Source of the DNA: Mediterraneibacter glycyrrhizinilyticus
GTDB taxonomy: Bacteria > Bacillota > Clostridia > Lachnospirales > Lachnospiraceae
Length of the DNA stretch: 64,000 nucleotides
Direction of reading: 5' to 3'
Assembly: GCF_015560805.1 (NCBI RefSeq)
Contig: NZ_JADMSO010000006.1
Span: forward strand, 148,138-212,137
The notes below the pieces were generated by a model, which was not told the DNA's origin, did not search any database, and was given only the letters and a program-made list of their open reading frames with translations. Within the stretch, counting starts at the first letter, position 1. Each line of letters starts with the position of its first letter. Below, piece by piece: positions 7,217 through 15,746 of this stretch. A program made the translations under genes and the position numbers.

Positions 7217-9748
7217 ATGGGATTATACACTTATGACAGCAGTGATATTCCGAAAAGTGAGCGTATTACGAAGCTGGTAGAAGATCTGTATGCAAAGATG
7301 CCGGAGATCGAGTCGGCGCGGGCGGTTCTGATCACGGAATCCTATCGCCGGACAGAGGGCGAGCCGATCATCATCCGGCGTGCGAAAGCATTTGCGCACA
7401 TTCTTGAGAATCTGCCGATCGTGATCCGCGATCAGGAATTGATCGTCGGAAGTACAACGATCGCACCGCGGGGCTGCCAGACTTATCCAGAATTTTCTTA
7501 TGAATGGCTGGAAGACGAGTTTGACACGGTAGAGACACGTTCGGCGGATCCGTTCTATATTTCCGAGCAGACAAAGCAGGAATTAAAGGCGGCGAATGCT
7601 TACTGGAAAGGAAAGACGACGAGCGAATTGGCGACATCCTATATGGAGCCGCAGACACTGTTGGCAATGGAGCACAATATGTTTACGCCGGGAAATTATT
7701 TTTATAATGGCGTCGGACATGTGACCGTAAAATATGGGGAAGTGCTTGAGATCGGATTTTCCGGGATCCGCGCCAAAGCGGAAGCGGAGCTGGCAAAACT
7801 CAGCCTCGCGGACGGCGATTATCAGAAACGTTCCCGTTTTCTGGAAGCGGTGATGATCAGCTGTGATGCGGCAGTGACTTATGCAAGGAGATATGCGAAG
7901 CTTGCGCTTGAAGAAGCGGAGAAATGTACGGATCCGGTTCGGAAGATGGAGTTGCTTGTGATCGCACAGAATTGTGCCAATGTGCCGGAAAAGGGCGCGA
8001 ACGGCTTCTATGAAGCATGTCAGTCATTCTGGTTCGTACAGCAGCTTCTGCAGATCGAGTCCAGCGGACATTCGATCTCCCCGGGACGGTTTGACCAGTA
8101 TATGTATCCTTATTATAAGAAAGATCTCGACAGCGGAAAGATCACCCGCGCGCAGGCACAGGAATTGATGGACTGCATCTGGGTGAAGTTAAATGACCTG
8201 AACAAATGCAGAGATGCGGCGTCCGCAGAGGGATTTGCGGGATACAGCCTGTTCCAGAATCTGATCGCAGGCGGACAGAACGTCGAGGGGATCGATGTGA
8301 CCAATGACTTGTCATTTATGAGCATTCAGGCATCTATGCATGTATTTCTTCCGCAGCCGTCGTTATCGGTGCGTGTGTGGAATGGAACGCCGCATGAATT
8401 TCTGATCAAGGCGGCAGAGTTGACGCGTACCGGAATCGGGCTTCCGGCATATTACAATGACGAGGTGATTATACCGTCTCTTGTCAGCCGCGGATTGACG
8501 TTGGAGGACGCGAGAGACTACAATATCATCGGATGCGTGGAACCGCAGAAAGCAGGAAAGACTGAGGGGTGGCATGACGCGGCATTCTTCAATATGTGCC
8601 GTCCGCTGGAACTGGTATTTTCCAATGGAAAAGACAAAGGCGCCCAAGTCGGACCGGAGACCGGCGACGTGGAAAAGATGGAAACATTCGAGGAATTTTT
8701 CCATGCATATGAGATCCAGATGGATTATGCGATCAAATTGCTTGTCAATGCTGACAATGCGATCGATATGGCACATGCGGAGAGATGCCCGCTCCCGTTC
8801 TTGTCATCGATGGTGGATGACTGTATGAAACGCGGAAAATCCGTGCAGGAGGGCGGAGCGGTCTATAACTTCACCGGACCGCAGGGCTTCGGAGTTGCCA
8901 ATATGGCAGATTCCCTCTATGCGGTGAAACAGCTTGTTTTCGATGAAAAGAAAGTAACGATGAAAGAACTGAAACAGGCGTTGATGCTGAATTACGGAAA
9001 AGGACTGGCACAGGAAGATCTGGCGGCGTTGGCATCCGATACGGTATCGGTAATGCGCTCGTCGGGAGAAACGGTCGGGGAAGCGGAGATCGCAGCGGTC
9101 TTAAAGACGATCCATGCACTTTCCGAATCTGAGGAAGTGAAAGAAAACGGCGAGCGGATCCTGAAACTGATCGAGGAAGTGCCGAAGTTCGGAAATGATA
9201 TTCCGGAAGTGGATGCATTTGCGAGAAAAGTGGCGTATACCTATACAAAACCACTGCTTAATTACCGCAATCCGCGCGGAGGAATGTTCCAGGCCGGACT
9301 TTATCCGGTATCGGCGAACGTACCGCTCGGCGCGCAGACCGGAGCAACACCGGACGGGCGTCTGGCACACACGCCGGTAGCGGACGGAGTATCTCCGTCG
9401 GCAGGAAAAGACGTGAACGGACCGACGGCGGCAGCCAATTCGGTGGCGCGTCTGGATCACTATATCGCGTCCAACGGAACATTGTTTAATCAGAAATTCC
9501 ATCCATCCGCACTGAGCGGACGAAGAGGTCTTGAAAATTTTGCCGGACTGATCCGTTCTTATTTTGATCAGAAAGGAAGCCACATGCAGTTTAATGTAGT
9601 CAGCCGCGAGACGCTTCTGGATGCGCAGAAACATCCGGAGCAGTACAAGCATCTGGTTGTTCGTGTGGCAGGATACAGCGCATTGTTTACAACATTGTCG
9701 AAATCACTGCAGGACGACATTATCAGAAGAACCGAGCAGGGATTCTGA
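7217..9748 (+). CDS. Glycyl-radical 1,2-propanediol dehydratase (B12-independent)
   Basis: Converts 1,2-propanediol to propionaldehyde by radical chemistry. The 843 residues contain the thiyl-radical cysteine in IIGCVEPQKAGKTEG and the C-terminal glycyl-radical loop VRVAGYSALF. The GCVEP form, with the glutamate two residues after the cysteine, marks the glycerol/diol dehydratase subfamily; pyruvate formate-lyase has two cysteines and choline lyase has its own motif. Adjacent BMC and PduP/PduL genes point to propanediol rather than glycerol. The activase gene follows 19 bases later. No clear N-terminal targeting extension is seen. AAAGGAG precedes the ATG. Confidence 0.93.
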   Translation: MGLYTYDSSDIPKSERITKLVEDLYAKMPEIESARAVLITESYRRTEGEPIIIRRAKAFAHILENLPIVIRDQELIVGSTTIAPRGCQTYPEFSYEWLEDEFDTVETRSADPFYISEQTKQELKAANAYWKGKTTSELATSYMEPQTLLAMEHNMFTPGNYFYNGVGHVTVKYGEVLEIGFSGIRAKAEAELAKLSLADGDYQKRSRFLEAVMISCDAAVTYARRYAKLALEEAEKCTDPVRKMELLVIAQNCANVPEKGANGFYEACQSFWFVQQLLQIESSGHSISPGRFDQYMYPYYKKDLDSGKITRAQAQELMDCIWVKLNDLNKCRDAASAEGFAGYSLFQNLIAGGQNVEGIDVTNDLSFMSIQASMHVFLPQPSLSVRVWNGTPHEFLIKAAELTRTGIGLPAYYNDEVIIPSLVSRGLTLEDARDYNIIGCVEPQKAGKTEGWHDAAFFNMCRPLELVFSNGKDKGAQVGPETGDVEKMETFEEFFHAYEIQMDYAIKLLVNADNAIDMAHAERCPLPFLSSMVDDCMKRGKSVQEGGAVYNFTGPQGFGVANMADSLYAVKQLVFDEKKVTMKELKQALMLNYGKGLAQEDLAALASDTVSVMRSSGETVGEAEIAAVLKTIHALSESEEVKENGERILKLIEEVPKFGNDIPEVDAFARKVAYTYTKPLLNYRNPRGGMFQAGLYPVSANVPLGAQTGATPDGRLAHTPVADGVSPSAGKDVNGPTAAANSVARLDHYIASNGTLFNQKFHPSALSGRRGLENFAGLIRSYFDQKGSHMQFNVVSRETLLDAQKHPEQYKHLVVRVAGYSALFTTLSKSLQDDIIRRTEQGF

Positions 9749-9767
9749 CAGGGAGGAAACAAGAGGC

Positions 9768-10562
9768 ATGGAAGACTATTGGAAAACGAAAGGTCGTATT
9801 TTTGATATTCAGCGTTATTCCATTCACGACGGAGACGGGATCCGCACGATCGTTTTTCTGAAAGGATGCGTGCTCAGATGCCGCTGGTGCTGCAATCCGG
9901 AGTCTCAGGAGTATGGAATCCAGACGATGATGGTGCAGGGAGAACCGAAAGTGATCGGGAAAGACGTGACTGTGGCGGAAGTCATGGAAATCGTCGAAAA
10001 AGATCGCCCGTACTATCGCAGAACCGGGGGCGGCATGACGCTCTCCGGCGGAGAAAGCCTGTGTCAGCCGGAATTTGCAGCGGCGCTTTTAAAGGCAGCG
10101 CAGGAATCCGGGATCCATACGGCGATGGAAAGCATGGGATGCGCGGACTGGGAAGTGATCGAGCGGATCCTGCCGGATCTGGATCAGTACCTGTTGGATA
10201 TCAAACATATGGATCCGGACAAGCACAGGGAATTTACCGGAAAGAGCAATGAACTGATGCTGGAAAATGCGAAGAAGATCGCGGCTTCCGGTTTGACTGA
10301 GTTGAGTATCCGGATTCCGGTGATCCCGGGATTCAACGATACGCCGGAGGAAATCCGGGATATTGCGTTATTTGCCGGATCGCTTCCGAATGTAAAGCGG
10401 CTGCATCTGCTTCCGTACCACCGGCTCGGTCAGGATAAATACACAGGTCTCGGTCGGGAATATCCGATGGGCAACGTGGAACCGCCGACTCGGGAGACAA
10501 TGCAGATACTGCTTGCTACAGCGGAAAAAAACTCAGGTCTGGAGTGTCAGATCGGAGGATAA
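9768..10562 (+). CDS. Glycyl-radical enzyme activating enzyme (radical SAM, PflA-like)
   Basis: Installs the glycyl radical on the dehydratase using S-adenosylmethionine and a [4Fe-4S] cluster. The 264 residues begin with the motif FDIQRYSIHDGDGIRTIVFLKGC-type entry and hold the radical SAM cysteines as CVLRCRWC (CX3CX2C), then the SAM-binding GGGMTLSGGE. The insert with two extra ferredoxin-like clusters, usual in diol dehydratase activases, is missing: the CNPES segment runs directly into a short linker. The layout is therefore like PFL-activase. The ATG at 9768 follows GGGAGGAAAC; upstream in-frame codons overlap the dehydratase gene and are rejected. Confidence 0.92.
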   Translation: MEDYWKTKGRIFDIQRYSIHDGDGIRTIVFLKGCVLRCRWCCNPESQEYGIQTMMVQGEPKVIGKDVTVAEVMEIVEKDRPYYRRTGGGMTLSGGESLCQPEFAAALLKAAQESGIHTAMESMGCADWEVIERILPDLDQYLLDIKHMDPDKHREFTGKSNELMLENAKKIAASGLTELSIRIPVIPGFNDTPEEIRDIALFAGSLPNVKRLHLLPYHRLGQDKYTGLGREYPMGNVEPPTRETMQILLATAEKNSGLECQIGG

Positions 10563-10571
10563 ATTTCAATA

Positions 10572-10623
10572 AAATCAATATGAAACCAACATGAAACCAA
10601 CACAAAACCAACGTAAAAACAAG
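10572..10623 (+). promoter_or_regulatory. Five phased 8-base repeats (operator array) upstream of the aldolase/BMC operon
   Basis: AAATCAAT at 10572, AAACCAAC at 10583, 10594 and 10605, and the degenerate AAAACAAG at 10616 recur at exactly 11-base steps. They end at the -35 box. One helical turn per repeat places all copies on one face of the DNA, as for cooperative binding by an oligomeric repressor or activator. The word also occurs at the dehydratase promoter (7065-7152). Confidence 0.7.
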
Positions 10624-10652
10624 TTGACTGGTGTGGGGTTATGTGGTAATAT
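10624..10652 (+). promoter_or_regulatory. Sigma-A-type promoter of the aldolase/BMC operon
   Basis: TTGACT (10624-10629), a 17-base spacer and TAATAT (10647-10652), 59 bases upstream of the aldolase start. The -35 hexamer is identical to that of the dehydratase promoter. Confidence 0.78.
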
Positions 10653-10711
10653 GGAGACAGAAGCAACATAAAACAAATTTTATGTTTTACAAATCCAAGG
10701 AGGACAAAAGG

Positions 10712-11521
10712 ATGCAAAACGAATACGAAATCAAAAAAGAAATGTGTGAGATCGGTCGCCGGGTTTACAACCGCGGAATGGTTGCTGCAAACGACGGTAA
10801 CTTTTCTGTAAAATTGAACGACAATGAATTCCTGTGCACACCGACAGGTGTCAGCAAAGGATTCATGACACCGGACTATATCTGTAAAGTAGATGCCGAG
10901 GGAAATGTGCTTCAGGCAAACAAAGGATTCAGACCGTCTTCAGAGATCAAGATGCATATGCGCGTATATAAAGAAAGACCGGATGTAAAATCCGTTGTAC
11001 ATGCACATCCTCTGTACGCAACGACATTCGCGATCGCCGGTATTCCGCTGACACAGCCGATCATGCCGGAGGCAGTTATCGCACTTGGCTGCGTACCGAT
11101 CGCAAAATACGGTACACCGTCCACAGTAGAGATTCCGGACGCTGTATCTGAGCACCTGCAGTATTTTGACGCAGTCCTGCTTGAGAACCACGGAGCACTG
11201 ACCTATTCCGATTCCCTGCTGAACGCATATCATAAGATGGAGTCCGTAGAGTTCTACGCTCGTCTGTTATGGCAGACAATGCAGATCGGCGGACCGCAGG
11301 AACTCAACAAAGAACAGGTTGAGAAACTGTACGAGATCAGAAGACAGATGGGACTGAAAGGAAAACATCCGGCAAATCTTTGCCCGAACGCAAAAGCAGG
11401 CAAACCGAGCTGCCACAGCTGCGGAGGCGGATGTGCGGCAAGCGGAGCAGAAGCACCGACCGCTGACGCTGACCTGATCGCATCTATCACAAAGAAAGTC
11501 ATGGATCAGTTGGGAATGTAA
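10712..11521 (+). CDS. fucA: Class II sugar-phosphate aldolase (fuculose/rhamnulose-1-phosphate) with BMC targeting tail
   Basis: Cleaves L-fuculose-1-phosphate, and probably L-rhamnulose-1-phosphate, to dihydroxyacetone phosphate and L-lactaldehyde. Of 269 residues, the first ~215 are the zinc-dependent AraD/FucA fold: phosphate-site NDGNFSVKL, zinc histidines in HAHPLYATTF and the later LLENHGALTYSD. A Cys/Gly-rich linker (CHSCGGGCAASG) and a C-terminal amphipathic helix, DLIASITKKVMDQLGM, follow and look like a BMC encapsulation peptide. Such tailed aldolases are known from fucose/rhamnose microcompartments. AAGGAGG precedes the ATG at 10712. It is the only class II aldolase in the window, so it may serve both sugars. 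Confidence 0.92.
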   Translation: MQNEYEIKKEMCEIGRRVYNRGMVAANDGNFSVKLNDNEFLCTPTGVSKGFMTPDYICKVDAEGNVLQANKGFRPSSEIKMHMRVYKERPDVKSVVHAHPLYATTFAIAGIPLTQPIMPEAVIALGCVPIAKYGTPSTVEIPDAVSEHLQYFDAVLLENHGALTYSDSLLNAYHKMESVEFYARLLWQTMQIGGPQELNKEQVEKLYEIRRQMGLKGKHPANLCPNAKAGKPSCHSCGGGCAASGAEAPTADADLIASITKKVMDQLGM

Positions 11522-11619
11522 GTCCGAGGAAAGAAAATGAGCACGAGCGAAGCAAAGTATTCATTTTCACCCGAGGACTTAGCGAAAAATGAGTACGAGC
11601 GAAGCAAGGGAGTTTTGCT
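11520..11619 (+). repeat. Leader-like spacer with a hairpin and a repeated block
   Basis: After the aldolase stop, TAAGTCC pairs with GGACTTA, and inside that GAAAATGA pairs with TCATTTTC, giving a two-part hairpin over about 11520-11582. The block AATGAGCACGAGCGAAGCAA recurs nearly unchanged about 50 bases later, ending just before the ribosome site of the next gene. No coding potential is seen. It may tune aldolase levels relative to the downstream genes. Confidence 0.5.
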
Positions 11620-12141
11620 ATGAACGAACAGGAAATCTCCAACATCGTGAAAACGATATTGGAAGAGCGCAAAACAGCTTCCGCCTCCCATACGGAGGGA
11701 CATGTCTGTCAGTGCAGTCAGCATAAGATGACATTGGACAAAGCCAATATCTTGATCGAGAAAGTGAAAGAAAAGGCGGCGTCCATGGACGTCAATGTTG
11801 TGATCGCAGTGGCAGATCAGGCGGGGAGACCTGTCGCAGTCCAGTGTATGGACGGGGCATACATAGCAAGTTTTGACATTGCATTAAATAAGTCATTTAC
11901 ATCGGCGAGCCTGAAGATGTCTACTGAGACACTGAGCGGCTTAAGCCAGCCGGGACAGTCGTTGTACGGCATTCAGTTTACGAATGGCGGCAAGATCGTG
12001 ATCTTCGGCGGCGGGGAACCGCTGATGGCAGATGGCAGGATCATTGGAGCTTTGGGCGTGAGTGGCGGTTCGGCGGAGGAAGATACGTCGATCGCAGCTT
12101 ACGGCAAAAAAGTGTTCGAGGAGGTAGTAGCGTGTCTGTAA
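11620..12141 (+). CDS. GlcG/PduO C-terminal-domain (HbpS-like) protein with BMC targeting peptide
   Basis: The 173 residues consist of an N-terminal amphipathic helix (EISNIVKTILEERK), a short Cys/His-rich linker (HVCQCSQHK) and a GlcG/HbpS domain (DVNVVIAVADQAGRPVAVQ through GALGVSGGSAEEDTSIA). This domain is the C-terminal half of PduO in B12-dependent loci, and family members bind haem or corrin-like ligands. Its role in glycyl-radical BMCs is not settled. It overlaps the start of the pduP gene by 10 bases, so the two are translationally coupled. The linker Cys pair could bind metal (inference). Confidence 0.85.
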   Translation: MNEQEISNIVKTILEERKTASASHTEGHVCQCSQHKMTLDKANILIEKVKEKAASMDVNVVIAVADQAGRPVAVQCMDGAYIASFDIALNKSFTSASLKMSTETLSGLSQPGQSLYGIQFTNGGKIVIFGGGEPLMADGRIIGALGVSGGSAEEDTSIAAYGKKVFEEVVACL

Positions 12142-13520
12142 ATGAACAGATGGTCCAGGACATCGTTCAGGAAGTGATGGCGAAGATGCAGATCACTTCG
12201 GATGTGTCCGGCAGCCACGGCGTGTTCAAAGATATGAACGAAGCCATTGCAGCTGCAAAGAAGACGCAGAAGATCGTCGGAAAAATGTCCATGGACCAGA
12301 GAGAAAAGATCATATCCAATATCCGTACAAAGATCAAAGAGAATGCGGAGATCATGGCACGGATGGGAGTACAGGAGACCGGCATGGGAAATGTGGGACA
12401 TAAGATCCTCAAGCATGTACTGGTTGCTGAAAAGACTCCCGGAACAGAGGATATTACGACAACCGCATGGTCGGGAGACCGTGGGTTGACACTGATCGAG
12501 ATGGGACCGTTCGGAGTGATCGGCGCGATCACGCCATGTACGAACCCGAGCGAGACCGTTCTCTGTAATACGATCGGCATGCTGGCAGGAGGAAATACCG
12601 TTGTATTCAATCCGCATCCGGCAGCGATCAAGACATCCATCTTTGCAATCAATCTGCTGAACGAAGCTTCTTTGGAAGCAGGCGGACCGGATAATATTGC
12701 ATGTACGGTGGAAAAACCAACGCTGGCATCCAGCGATATTATGATGAAACACAAAGATATTCCGTTGATCGCGGCGACAGGCGGTCCGGGAGTTGTAACC
12801 GCAGTCCTTTCCTCCGGTAAGCGGGGAATCGGCGCAGGAGCGGGAAATCCGCCGGCACTGGTTGATGAGACTGCAGATATCCGCAAAGCGGCAGAAGACA
12901 TTGTCAATGGATGCACATTCGACAACAACCTGCCATGTATCGCGGAAAAAGAGATCGTCGCAGTGGATTCCATTGCGGACGAACTGATGTATTATATGGT
13001 TTCCGAGCAGGGATGCTATAAGATCACAAAGGAAGAGCAGGATGCCCTGACGGCTGTGGTTTTAAAAGACGGCAAACTGAACCGCAAATGTGTCGGAAGA
13101 GATGCAAAGACACTGCTTGGTATGATCGGCGTTACCGTACCGGACAATATCAGATGTATCACATTTGAGGGACCGAAAGAACATCCGCTGATCGCGGAAG
13201 AGCTGATGATGCCGATCCTCGGTGTTGTTAGAGCAAAAGATTTTGACGACGCAGTGGAACAGGCAGTATGGCTGGAGCACGGAAACAGACATTCCGCCCA
13301 TATTCACTCCAAGAATGTGGACAATATCACAACATATGCAAAGGCGATCGATACAGCGATCCTTGTAAAGAACGGACCATCTTACGCGGCACTTGGATTC
13401 GGCGGAGAGGGCTACTGCACATTTACGATCGCAAGCCGCACAGGCGAGGGACTCACAAGTGCAAGCACATTTACAAAGAGAAGACGTTGTGTCATGACCG
13501 ATTCCTTGTGCATTCGATAA
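12132..13520 (+). CDS. pduP: CoA-acylating propionaldehyde dehydrogenase
   Basis: Oxidises propionaldehyde to propionyl-CoA with NAD+ inside the microcompartment. The 462 residues start with a targeting helix (EQMVQDIVQEVMAKMQ), a linker, then the ALDH fold with PFGVIGAITPCTNPSET and the catalytic cysteine in TFDNNLPCIAEKE. Length equals typical PduP/EutE. The start is GTG at 12132, seven bases after GAGGAGG and inside the end of the previous gene; no in-frame ATG lies nearby before the targeting helix. Product CoA thioester goes to PduL. Confidence 0.95.
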   Translation: MSVNEQMVQDIVQEVMAKMQITSDVSGSHGVFKDMNEAIAAAKKTQKIVGKMSMDQREKIISNIRTKIKENAEIMARMGVQETGMGNVGHKILKHVLVAEKTPGTEDITTTAWSGDRGLTLIEMGPFGVIGAITPCTNPSETVLCNTIGMLAGGNTVVFNPHPAAIKTSIFAINLLNEASLEAGGPDNIACTVEKPTLASSDIMMKHKDIPLIAATGGPGVVTAVLSSGKRGIGAGAGNPPALVDETADIRKAAEDIVNGCTFDNNLPCIAEKEIVAVDSIADELMYYMVSEQGCYKITKEEQDALTAVVLKDGKLNRKCVGRDAKTLLGMIGVTVPDNIRCITFEGPKEHPLIAEELMMPILGVVRAKDFDDAVEQAVWLEHGNRHSAHIHSKNVDNITTYAKAIDTAILVKNGPSYAALGFGGEGYCTFTIASRTGEGLTSASTFTKRRRCVMTDSLCIR

Positions 13521-13535
13521 TGGAGGTAACAAATA

Positions 13536-14747
13536 ATGGAAATGAATTCAGCAAATGTAGAAGAAGTCGTTAAGCAGGTACTGGAAAGTATGCTGAAAAC
13601 ACCGGTTTCCGCAGCACCGGCAGCAGCTTCCAAAAGTCAGGCGATTCCGGAAACTGCACATGTTGCAATGCTGACGGCTCTGGAACATTATGACATCAAA
13701 GAATTCCCGATGCCGGAAGTCGGTGACGGAGACATTCTTGTAAAAGTAGAGGGATGTGGTGTCTGCGGTACAGACGCACATGAATTTAAGAGAGATCCAT
13801 TCGGACTGATCCCGGTAGCGCTCGGACACGAGGGAACCGGAGAGATCGTGAAGATGGGTAAAAATGTCAAAGTGGACAGCGCAGGAAAAGCACTGAAAGT
13901 CGGAGACAAAGTTGTAACCTGTATGATCTTCAAAGACGATCCGGATATCGAGATGTTCGACCTGAACAAGAAGAACATCGGCGGAGCGGATGTATACGGA
14001 CTTCTTCCGGACGACGACATTCATCTGAACGGATGGTTCTCGGATTACATACTTGTCCGCGAGGGATCTTCGATTTTCAACGTAAGCGACCTGGATCTGA
14101 AATCCAGAATCCTGATCGAGCCATGTGCGGTACTCGTACATGCAGTTGAGAGAGCAAAGACAACCGGAATCTTGAGATTCAACAGCAGAGTTGTCGTACA
14201 GGGATGCGGACCGATCGGTCTGATCTGTATCGCAGTTCTCCGTACAATGGGTATCGAGAACATCGTTGCGGTAGACGGAAATCAGCAGAGACTGGATTTC
14301 GCAAAGAGAATGGGCGCAGAGAAATCTGTAAACTTCATGGATCACAAAGGGATCGAAGCGCTTTCAGACGCGGTCAAAGACGCATTTGACGGACATCTGG
14401 CAGACTTTGCATTCCAGTGTACGGGATCACCGGTCGCACATGCGAACATCTACAAATTCATCCGCAACGGCGGTGGATTGTGTGAGCTTGGATTCTTCAT
14501 CAACGGTGGAGATGCAACGATCAATCCACACTTTGATCTTTGCTCCAAAGAGATCACACTGGTTGGATCTTGGGTATATACACTGAGAGATTATGCAACA
14601 ACATTTGATTTCTTGAAGAGAGCAAAAGCGATCGGGCTTCCGATGGATGAGCTGATCACACACGAGTTCCCGTTAGAGCAGATCAACGAGGCGCATGTGA
14701 CCAACCTGAAACAGGAAGGTTTAAAGATCGCGATCGTGAATAAATAA
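13536..14747 (+). CDS. Zinc-dependent alcohol dehydrogenase (MDR family) with BMC targeting peptide
   Basis: A 403-residue medium-chain dehydrogenase. Residues ~5-21 (ANVEEVVKQVLESMLK) form a targeting helix, followed by an Ala/Pro-rich linker. The core has the catalytic zinc residues in GCGVCGTD and LGHEGTGE and the nucleotide-binding VVQGCGPIGL. The four-cysteine structural zinc loop of classical ADHs is absent. It could reduce lactaldehyde to propanediol or recycle NADH; sequence alone does not decide. Related ADHs occur in fucose/rhamnose BMC loci. GGAGGT lies 9 bases before the ATG. Confidence 0.88.
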   Translation: MEMNSANVEEVVKQVLESMLKTPVSAAPAAASKSQAIPETAHVAMLTALEHYDIKEFPMPEVGDGDILVKVEGCGVCGTDAHEFKRDPFGLIPVALGHEGTGEIVKMGKNVKVDSAGKALKVGDKVVTCMIFKDDPDIEMFDLNKKNIGGADVYGLLPDDDIHLNGWFSDYILVREGSSIFNVSDLDLKSRILIEPCAVLVHAVERAKTTGILRFNSRVVVQGCGPIGLICIAVLRTMGIENIVAVDGNQQRLDFAKRMGAEKSVNFMDHKGIEALSDAVKDAFDGHLADFAFQCTGSPVAHANIYKFIRNGGGLCELGFFINGGDATINPHFDLCSKEITLVGSWVYTLRDYATTFDFLKRAKAIGLPMDELITHEFPLEQINEAHVTNLKQEGLKIAIVNK

Positions 14748-14773
14748 GCGCCATCCCAAAAAGGAGAATCGAT

Positions 14774-15118
14774 ATGGGAGAAGCAGTAGGTATGTTGGAG
14801 GTGTTCGGACTGGCAACCGCATTTGCGGCGGCGGATGCAGGATGCAAAGCCGGAAATGTCCGTCTCGAGACCTTTGATAAAAACAAACCGGCAAACGCAG
14901 ACGAACTGCCGGTACCGCTGATCGTAATGGTCAAGTTTCGCGGAAGCGTTTCGGATGTGGCGGCAGCGCTTGAAGCTGCAAAGGCGAGAGCAGAACAGCT
15001 TGCCGGAGTCGTGACAGAATATGAGATCGCACGACCGACAGAAGATACGGAAAAGATGCTGAAACTCAGCGGAATGGATAAAGGCAAACCAAACAAAATA
15101 TTTATAGAAGAAGTTTAG
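14774..15118 (+). CDS. BMC-domain shell protein (single domain, extended)
   Basis: A 114-residue protein with one BMC fold: AVGMLEVFGLATAFAAADAG at the N-terminus and a final beta-alpha unit. It is longer than the ~93-residue hexamer-forming paralogs downstream because of an insertion after strand 2 (DKNKPANADELP) and a lysine-rich C-terminal tail ending KIFIEEV. It would form hexameric facets of the shell; the altered loop could change the pore. AAAGGAG precedes the ATG. First of the shell genes, 26 bases after the ADH gene. Confidence 0.9.
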   Translation: MGEAVGMLEVFGLATAFAAADAGCKAGNVRLETFDKNKPANADELPVPLIVMVKFRGSVSDVAAALEAAKARAEQLAGVVTEYEIARPTEDTEKMLKLSGMDKGKPNKIFIEEV

Positions 15119-15130
15119 GAGGATTTAAAA

Positions 15131-15412
15131 ATGGCAATGGCACAGCAGGCATTAGGAATGGTAGAAACAAGAGGACTTACAGCAGCGATCGAAGCAGCAG
15201 ACGCTATGACAAAAGCAGCAGAGGTAACACTGGTAGGAACAGAGAAGATCGGATCCGGTCTTGTAACTGTTATGGTTCGCGGAGACGTTGGAGCTGTTAA
15301 AGCTGCAGTTGAGACAGGCGCAGATGCAGCAGGAAGACTTGGAGAGCTTGTAGCTACTCACGTAATCCCGAGACCGCACAACGACGTAGAGAAAATTCTT
15401 CCTACTGTATAA
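15131..15412 (+). CDS. BMC-H hexameric shell protein (PduA/PduJ-like)
   Basis: The 93 residues contain the canonical BMC-H core: [20 protein letters not shown], the pore-side loop [18 protein letters not shown], and [15 protein letters not shown] at the end. It forms a main facet hexamer of the shell. It is very close to the BMC domain of the gene at 15747, including a 47-base identical DNA stretch (15230-15276 versus 16053-16099). This indicates recent duplication or gene conversion. AGGAGG lies 7 bases before the ATG. Confidence 0.96.
   Translation: MAMAQQALGMVETRGLTAAIEAADAMTKAAEVTLVGTEKIGSGLVTVMVRGDVGAVKAAVETGADAAGRLGELVATHVIPRPHNDVEKILPTV
15230..15366 (+). repeat. Duplicated shell-gene segment, copy A (copy B at 16053-16189)
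   Basis: Within this span, 15230-15276 is identical to 16053-16099 (47 bases) and 15326-15366 is identical to 16149-16189 (41 bases). Both copies are coding, in direct orientation about 0.8 kb apart. Recombination between them would delete the intervening shell gene. Confidence 0.85.
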
Positions 15413-15446
15413 TCAAAGCCATAAGAAAAGGTAAAGGAGCAGTCTC

Positions 15447-15731
15447 ATGGGACAGGCGTATGGATTTTTTGAAATCCCGAGTGTAACAGCAGCAGTCGTA
15501 GCAGTGGATATCATGTGTAAGACAGCGGAAGTGGAGATGGTTACCTGGGAAAAAAAATTAGGTGGAAGACTTGTAACGATCATCATTCGCGGAGACGTTT
15601 CCGCAGTAACGCAAGCCATTGAAACTGCCGCAGCAAATGGAATTAAAAAACCGGTCGCGTATGTTGTGATACCAAGCCCGCACGAAGAGGTGTTAAAACT
15701 TGTGAACAACAGCGCAAACCGGATTGCGTAA
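15447..15731 (+). CDS. BMC-H hexameric shell protein, divergent paralog
   Basis: The 94 residues form a BMC domain beginning GQAYGFFEIPSVTAAVVAVD, with a pore loop region KKLGGRLVTIIIRGDVS that differs from the KIGSG loop of its two neighbours. A different pore residue set suggests different solute passage (inference). It ends HEEVLKLVNNSANRIA. AAAGGAG precedes the ATG. It lies between the two near-identical BMC-H genes. Confidence 0.95.
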   Translation: MGQAYGFFEIPSVTAAVVAVDIMCKTAEVEMVTWEKKLGGRLVTIIIRGDVSAVTQAIETAAANGIKKPVAYVVIPSPHEEVLKLVNNSANRIA

Positions 15732-15746
15732 CGGAGGGCAGTGATC

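Noticed and set aside
10563..10623. CRISPR-like array (regular short repeats)
   Set aside because: Units are 8 bases at an 11-base period, with 3-base gaps and no spacers; this is an operator array.
15741..15746. GTG start for the long BMC-H gene
   Set aside because: Only 3 bases from the GGAGGG site; the ATG at 15747 has a 9-base gap.
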